A stretch of 7,303 nucleotides of DNA, taken from the NCBI GenBank assembly GCA_018715445.1, contig DVLP01000467.1:1-7303 (forward strand), given 5' to 3'. Position 1 is the first letter of the stretch. Each line of letters starts with the position of its first letter. Below, one piece after another: positions 5,344 to 7,303 of the stretch. The stretch is from Candidatus Avipropionibacterium avicola (lineage in GTDB: Bacteria > Actinomycetota > Actinomycetes > Propionibacteriales > Propionibacteriaceae). Both the position numbers and the translations under genes were made by a program. The notes under the pieces are model-generated. The model made no database searches and was not told the origin of the DNA. It was given only the letters and a program-made list of their open reading frames with translations.

Positions 5344-6507
5344 GGGCAGGTCTTCCTGCCGAGTCTGGAGGACGGCCTGGTCAGCTTCGACCTGTCCGCA
5401 CGCCGGGCACGGTCGGTGGACTGGGCACAACCCTTCGACGGAGTCCTGGGAGGTGCCGGTGTCCACGTGATGGATCTCGAGTCCGACGCATGGCCGGGCC
5501 AGAGCGTGGTGGGTGCCGGACGTCGGGGCGAGCTCTGGCGATGGAACCCGACGACGTGTCGTGGCGAGGTCCTGGAGGCCGAGATCCCCACGACACCAGT
5601 GAAGATCCGTTCGCTCCACACCGGTCCTGACGGGATGATCGACATCGGACTGTCGTACAACGCGGGGACGATGGTGCGGTTCGACCCGGTGGGGGATCGG
5701 TTCGTGCGCCATCGGCCGGGGACGACGAGCCAGACCCACTCCCATCTCAACCTGGACGGCAAGATCTATTTCGGGACGTACTCCAAGGCCGTCCTCCACG
5801 AGTACGATCCGGCCGCACCGTACGACTTCGGCCGCAACCCTCGGGTCGTGGTCAGCCTGGGGGAGCAGCGCCAGGATCGCATCTTCGGTCTGGCCGCTGC
5901 CGGCCACCGGGTCGCCTTCGGAACCCTGGGCCGGCGTGGTCAGGCGTCGGGACGGTTCGGCTTCTTCGACCCGGGCACCGGCCACGTCGAGGATCACGGC
6001 GAGATCCTTCCCGGGCACTCGATCAACGCGCTGTGGGTCCATGGCTGGACCCTGTACGGAGGGACGTCGGTGGACACCCCGGGGGCGCCTCCGGTCGAGC
6101 CCGCTGCGTTGGTGTTCGCCTGGGATCTGGAGACCGACCGGCTGCTGTGGTCCGAGACCCTCTCGGATGATGTCGCCACGATCGCGAACATGGTCGGCAG
6201 TGCTGATGGTGGGCTCTGGCTGCTCACCACGCAAGGCACTCTGGTCGAGTACGACCCGGCCCGCCGACGGACCGTACGCAGCATCGACGTCGCCCCGCCC
6301 GGCGGTCACCATGGACTGTCCAGCCTGGTCCTCGCGCCGGACGGATGCGTCTACGGTGCGGCCGGCAGCGAACGGGTGTTCGCTGTGGACCCGTCCGACG
6401 GAGCCGTACGGGACCTGGGACCCGGTGACCACATCACCCTTGATCGGGCCGGCACTCCCTACGTGAGTCGAAATGCTGAGCTCGGGCGCATCGCTGCCCT
6501 TGGGTGA
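5338..6507 (+). CDS. Beta-propeller (PQQ/quinoprotein-like) protein, probably lacking its original N-terminus
   Basis: From ATG 5338 the protein has 389 residues. It is a string of propeller blades with repeated Gly-rich strands and (Y/F)-D/N-P turns: YGQVFLPSLEDGLVSFDLS, GRRGELWRWNP, YNAGTMVRFDP, GKIYFGTYSKAVLHEYDP, GRFGFFDPGTGHVEDHG, LYGGTSVDTPG, GTLVEYDPARRRTV and VYGAAGSERVFAVDPSDG. Known: related actinobacterial propellers are longer, with further N-terminal blades and sometimes a signal peptide; neither is present. Inference: the 5' part was lost in a rearrangement at GTAC 5340-5343, and the present start is fortuitous, with a GGAGGT ribosome site at 5328. The frame is open further upstream, to an ATG at 5104, but that part is antisense to the minus-strand fragment and lacks blade motifs. 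It converges with the DoxX-like gene 38 bases downstream. Binding partner and function are unknown. Confidence 0.6.
   Translation: MYGQVFLPSLEDGLVSFDLSARRARSVDWAQPFDGVLGGAGVHVMDLESDAWPGQSVVGAGRRGELWRWNPTTCRGEVLEAEIPTTPVKIRSLHTGPDGMIDIGLSYNAGTMVRFDPVGDRFVRHRPGTTSQTHSHLNLDGKIYFGTYSKAVLHEYDPAAPYDFGRNPRVVVSLGEQRQDRIFGLAAAGHRVAFGTLGRRGQASGRFGFFDPGTGHVEDHGEILPGHSINALWVHGWTLYGGTSVDTPGAPPVEPAALVFAWDLETDRLLWSETLSDDVATIANMVGSADGGLWLLTTQGTLVEYDPARRRTVRSIDVAPPGGHHGLSSLVLAPDGCVYGAAGSERVFAVDPSDGAVRDLGPGDHITLDRAGTPYVSRNAELGRIAALG
6054..6507. repeat. Right arm of a diverged inverted repeat (propeller C-terminal region)
   Basis: This is the counterpart of 4857-5343 in opposite orientation. It starts at GTAC 6054-6057 within LYGGTSVDTPG. 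The 710 bases between the two GTAC sites code the unique middle blades of the plus-strand gene. Confidence 0.6.
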
Positions 6508-6512
6508 GGGCC

Positions 6513-6525
6513 GGTCGGGCCGACC
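6513..6525. terminator. Weak hairpin between convergent genes
   Basis: GGTCGG and CCGACC form a perfect inverted repeat around one G, six bases after the propeller stop codon. The usable stem is short and no T-run follows on either strand, so it is a poor terminator candidate. It is nevertheless the only hairpin I noted in the 38-base convergent gap. Confidence 0.25.
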
Positions 6526-6545
6526 CGTCGTTGCCACTGCTGCGG

Positions 6546-6905
6546 TCAGAGGAGGAAGCTGAACAGCAGTACGGCCAAGCAGATCAGCAGCATGCCGGTC
6601 GCGTTGACGAACAGGGTGCGCCCGAGGTCCCGTGCCCGGAGGTGGGCACTGATCGCTGCGACGAAATAGGCCACCAGCGCCACCGCGGTGACCGCACCCA
6701 GGTAGGGGATCCAGATCCCAGCCACCAGCCCAGCCGCGGCCGCGAGCTTGAGGGCCACCATGATCCAGCGCAGTCGGTGCGGCCAACCGACATCGTCGAA
6801 GCACTGTGCGATGAATGCCGCCGGCTTGATGCACAGGACGGCATCACCGGCCGAGATGATGGCCAGCACGACCACCGGCCAGATCGGATCGGGGAAGGGC
6901 GACAT
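6546..6905 (-). CDS. DoxX-like small membrane protein
   Basis: The protein has 119 residues and four predicted membrane helices: near residues 9-26, then WIMVALKLAAAAGLVAGIWI, GAVTAVALVAYFVAAISA and the last helix ending CLAVLLFSFLL. The layout matches the DoxX_2 (DoxX-like) family: KPAAFIAQ, then GWPHRLRWIM, a LKLAAAAGL helix, and an AHLRARD motif after helix three. Members of this family are mostly uncharacterised; some DoxX proteins are linked to respiratory or redox partners. The ATG at 6905 lies ten bases after the stop of the DUF1304 gene upstream, with no strong ribosome site, so the two are probably co-transcribed and translationally coupled. Confidence 0.82.
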   Translation of the reverse strand: MSPFPDPIWPVVVLAIISAGDAVLCIKPAAFIAQCFDDVGWPHRLRWIMVALKLAAAAGLVAGIWIPYLGAVTAVALVAYFVAAISAHLRARDLGRTLFVNATGMLLICLAVLLFSFLL

Positions 6906-6915
6906 GGTGCGGTGC

Positions 6916-7302
6916 TCAGAGTGCGAGGGCGATGACCAGCACGACGACGGCCAGCAGGGGCACGGTGCCCTGCTTCAGCGCAGCTGGCCGTTTGTCTGGG
7001 GACGAGACGAACAGCACGAGCGCGGCGGCGGCCATGGATCCGGTGCCGGCGAGGGTGAGGGCAGCGCCCGGAGCCGTCATGCCCATCGCCAGCAGGACCA
7101 GGCCCACGCCGGTGACGATGGCGAGGAAGAGGTTGTAGAAGCCCTGGTTGAAGGCCATCTCCTTGGTGGCTTCGGCCTGGGTCGGGCTGAGGCCGAAGGT
7201 GGCCCGGGTCGTGTCACTGGTCCACGTCAGCGATTCCATGACGAAGATGTAGACGTGGAGCAGGGCGGCCAGCCCTGCCAGGACTGCTGCTGCGACGACC
7301 AT
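6916..7302 (-). CDS. DUF1304 family membrane protein
   Basis: The protein has 128 residues from an ATG at 7302, at the very edge of the window, so the true start may lie further upstream. Four helices are predicted: residues 1-25, the NQGFYNLFLAI helix, APGAALTLAGTGSMAAAALV, and the terminal VPLLAVVVLVIALAL. The family signatures are present: a LLHVYIFVMESLTW stretch in helix one, ATFGL after it, and A-x-NQGFYN-x-FLA at the start of helix two. Known: DUF1304 proteins are small integral membrane proteins of unknown function. It is the first gene of a two-gene minus-strand unit with the DoxX-like gene. Promoter and ribosome site would be outside the window. Confidence 0.88.
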   Translation of the reverse strand: MVVAAAVLAGLAALLHVYIFVMESLTWTSDTTRATFGLSPTQAEATKEMAFNQGFYNLFLAIVTGVGLVLLAMGMTAPGAALTLAGTGSMAAAALVLFVSSPDKRPAALKQGTVPLLAVVVLVIALAL

Positions 7303-7303
7303 G

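Noticed and set aside
5308..6834. Open frame of 508 codons on the minus strand across the plus-strand propeller and the DoxX-like region
   Set aside because: It lacks any recognisable domain, crosses gene boundaries and lies opposite well-supported blade repeats.
1..7303. CRISPR array, insertion sequence or integrase
   Set aside because: No regularly spaced repeats, terminal inverted repeats with a transposase, or recombinase motifs were seen on either strand.

Overview
The window reads as chromosomal DNA of a high-GC actinomycete (Actinomycetota). Third codon positions are strongly G/C, one gene has a leaderless-type start, a Tat-exported TagC-like beta-propeller is present, and the small membrane proteins are of kinds common in that phylum. 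I cannot name the genus from sequence alone.

Layout from left to right. At 1-780 (minus) lies a Tat-exported TagC/P68-RBP-like beta-propeller gene broken by a one-base frameshift near 626-630. It is divergent from a tRNA-Ala(UGC) at 954-1026, which has its own promoter-like hexamers and a strong intrinsic terminator. From 1211 to 2614 follow an uncharacterised two-helix membrane protein (minus), a headless CPBP-type intramembrane protease fragment (minus) and a headless gene with an ABM-like C-terminus (plus). The last two meet head to head at a small inverted repeat.

The centre (2830-4848, plus) is the most informative part. A small predicted ADP-ribosyltransferase-fold protein (R104, S115-W-T, E159-Q-E161) is followed after 45 bases by an AspBHI-like, Mrr-type restriction endonuclease predicted to cut modified DNA. 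The nuclease probably has its own leaderless promoter. This looks like a compact two-gene defence locus, though the link between the genes is inferred from position only.

From 4854 to 6507 there is a mirror-image pair of beta-propeller genes. A C-terminal fragment on the minus strand lies head to head with a longer copy on the plus strand. They join at a palindromic GTAC, and both arms begin with the same Tyr-x-Gly-Thr-Ser-Val motif. The window closes with a minus-strand pair of small four-helix membrane proteins: a DUF1304 protein (start at the window edge) and a DoxX-like protein.

The recurring theme from 1 to 6507 is gene decay and rearrangement beside a tRNA: one frameshift, two head-to-head junctions where both genes lack their 5' parts, and an inserted-looking ART/restriction pair between them. 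No transposase, integrase, CRISPR array or recombinase gene is visible in the window.
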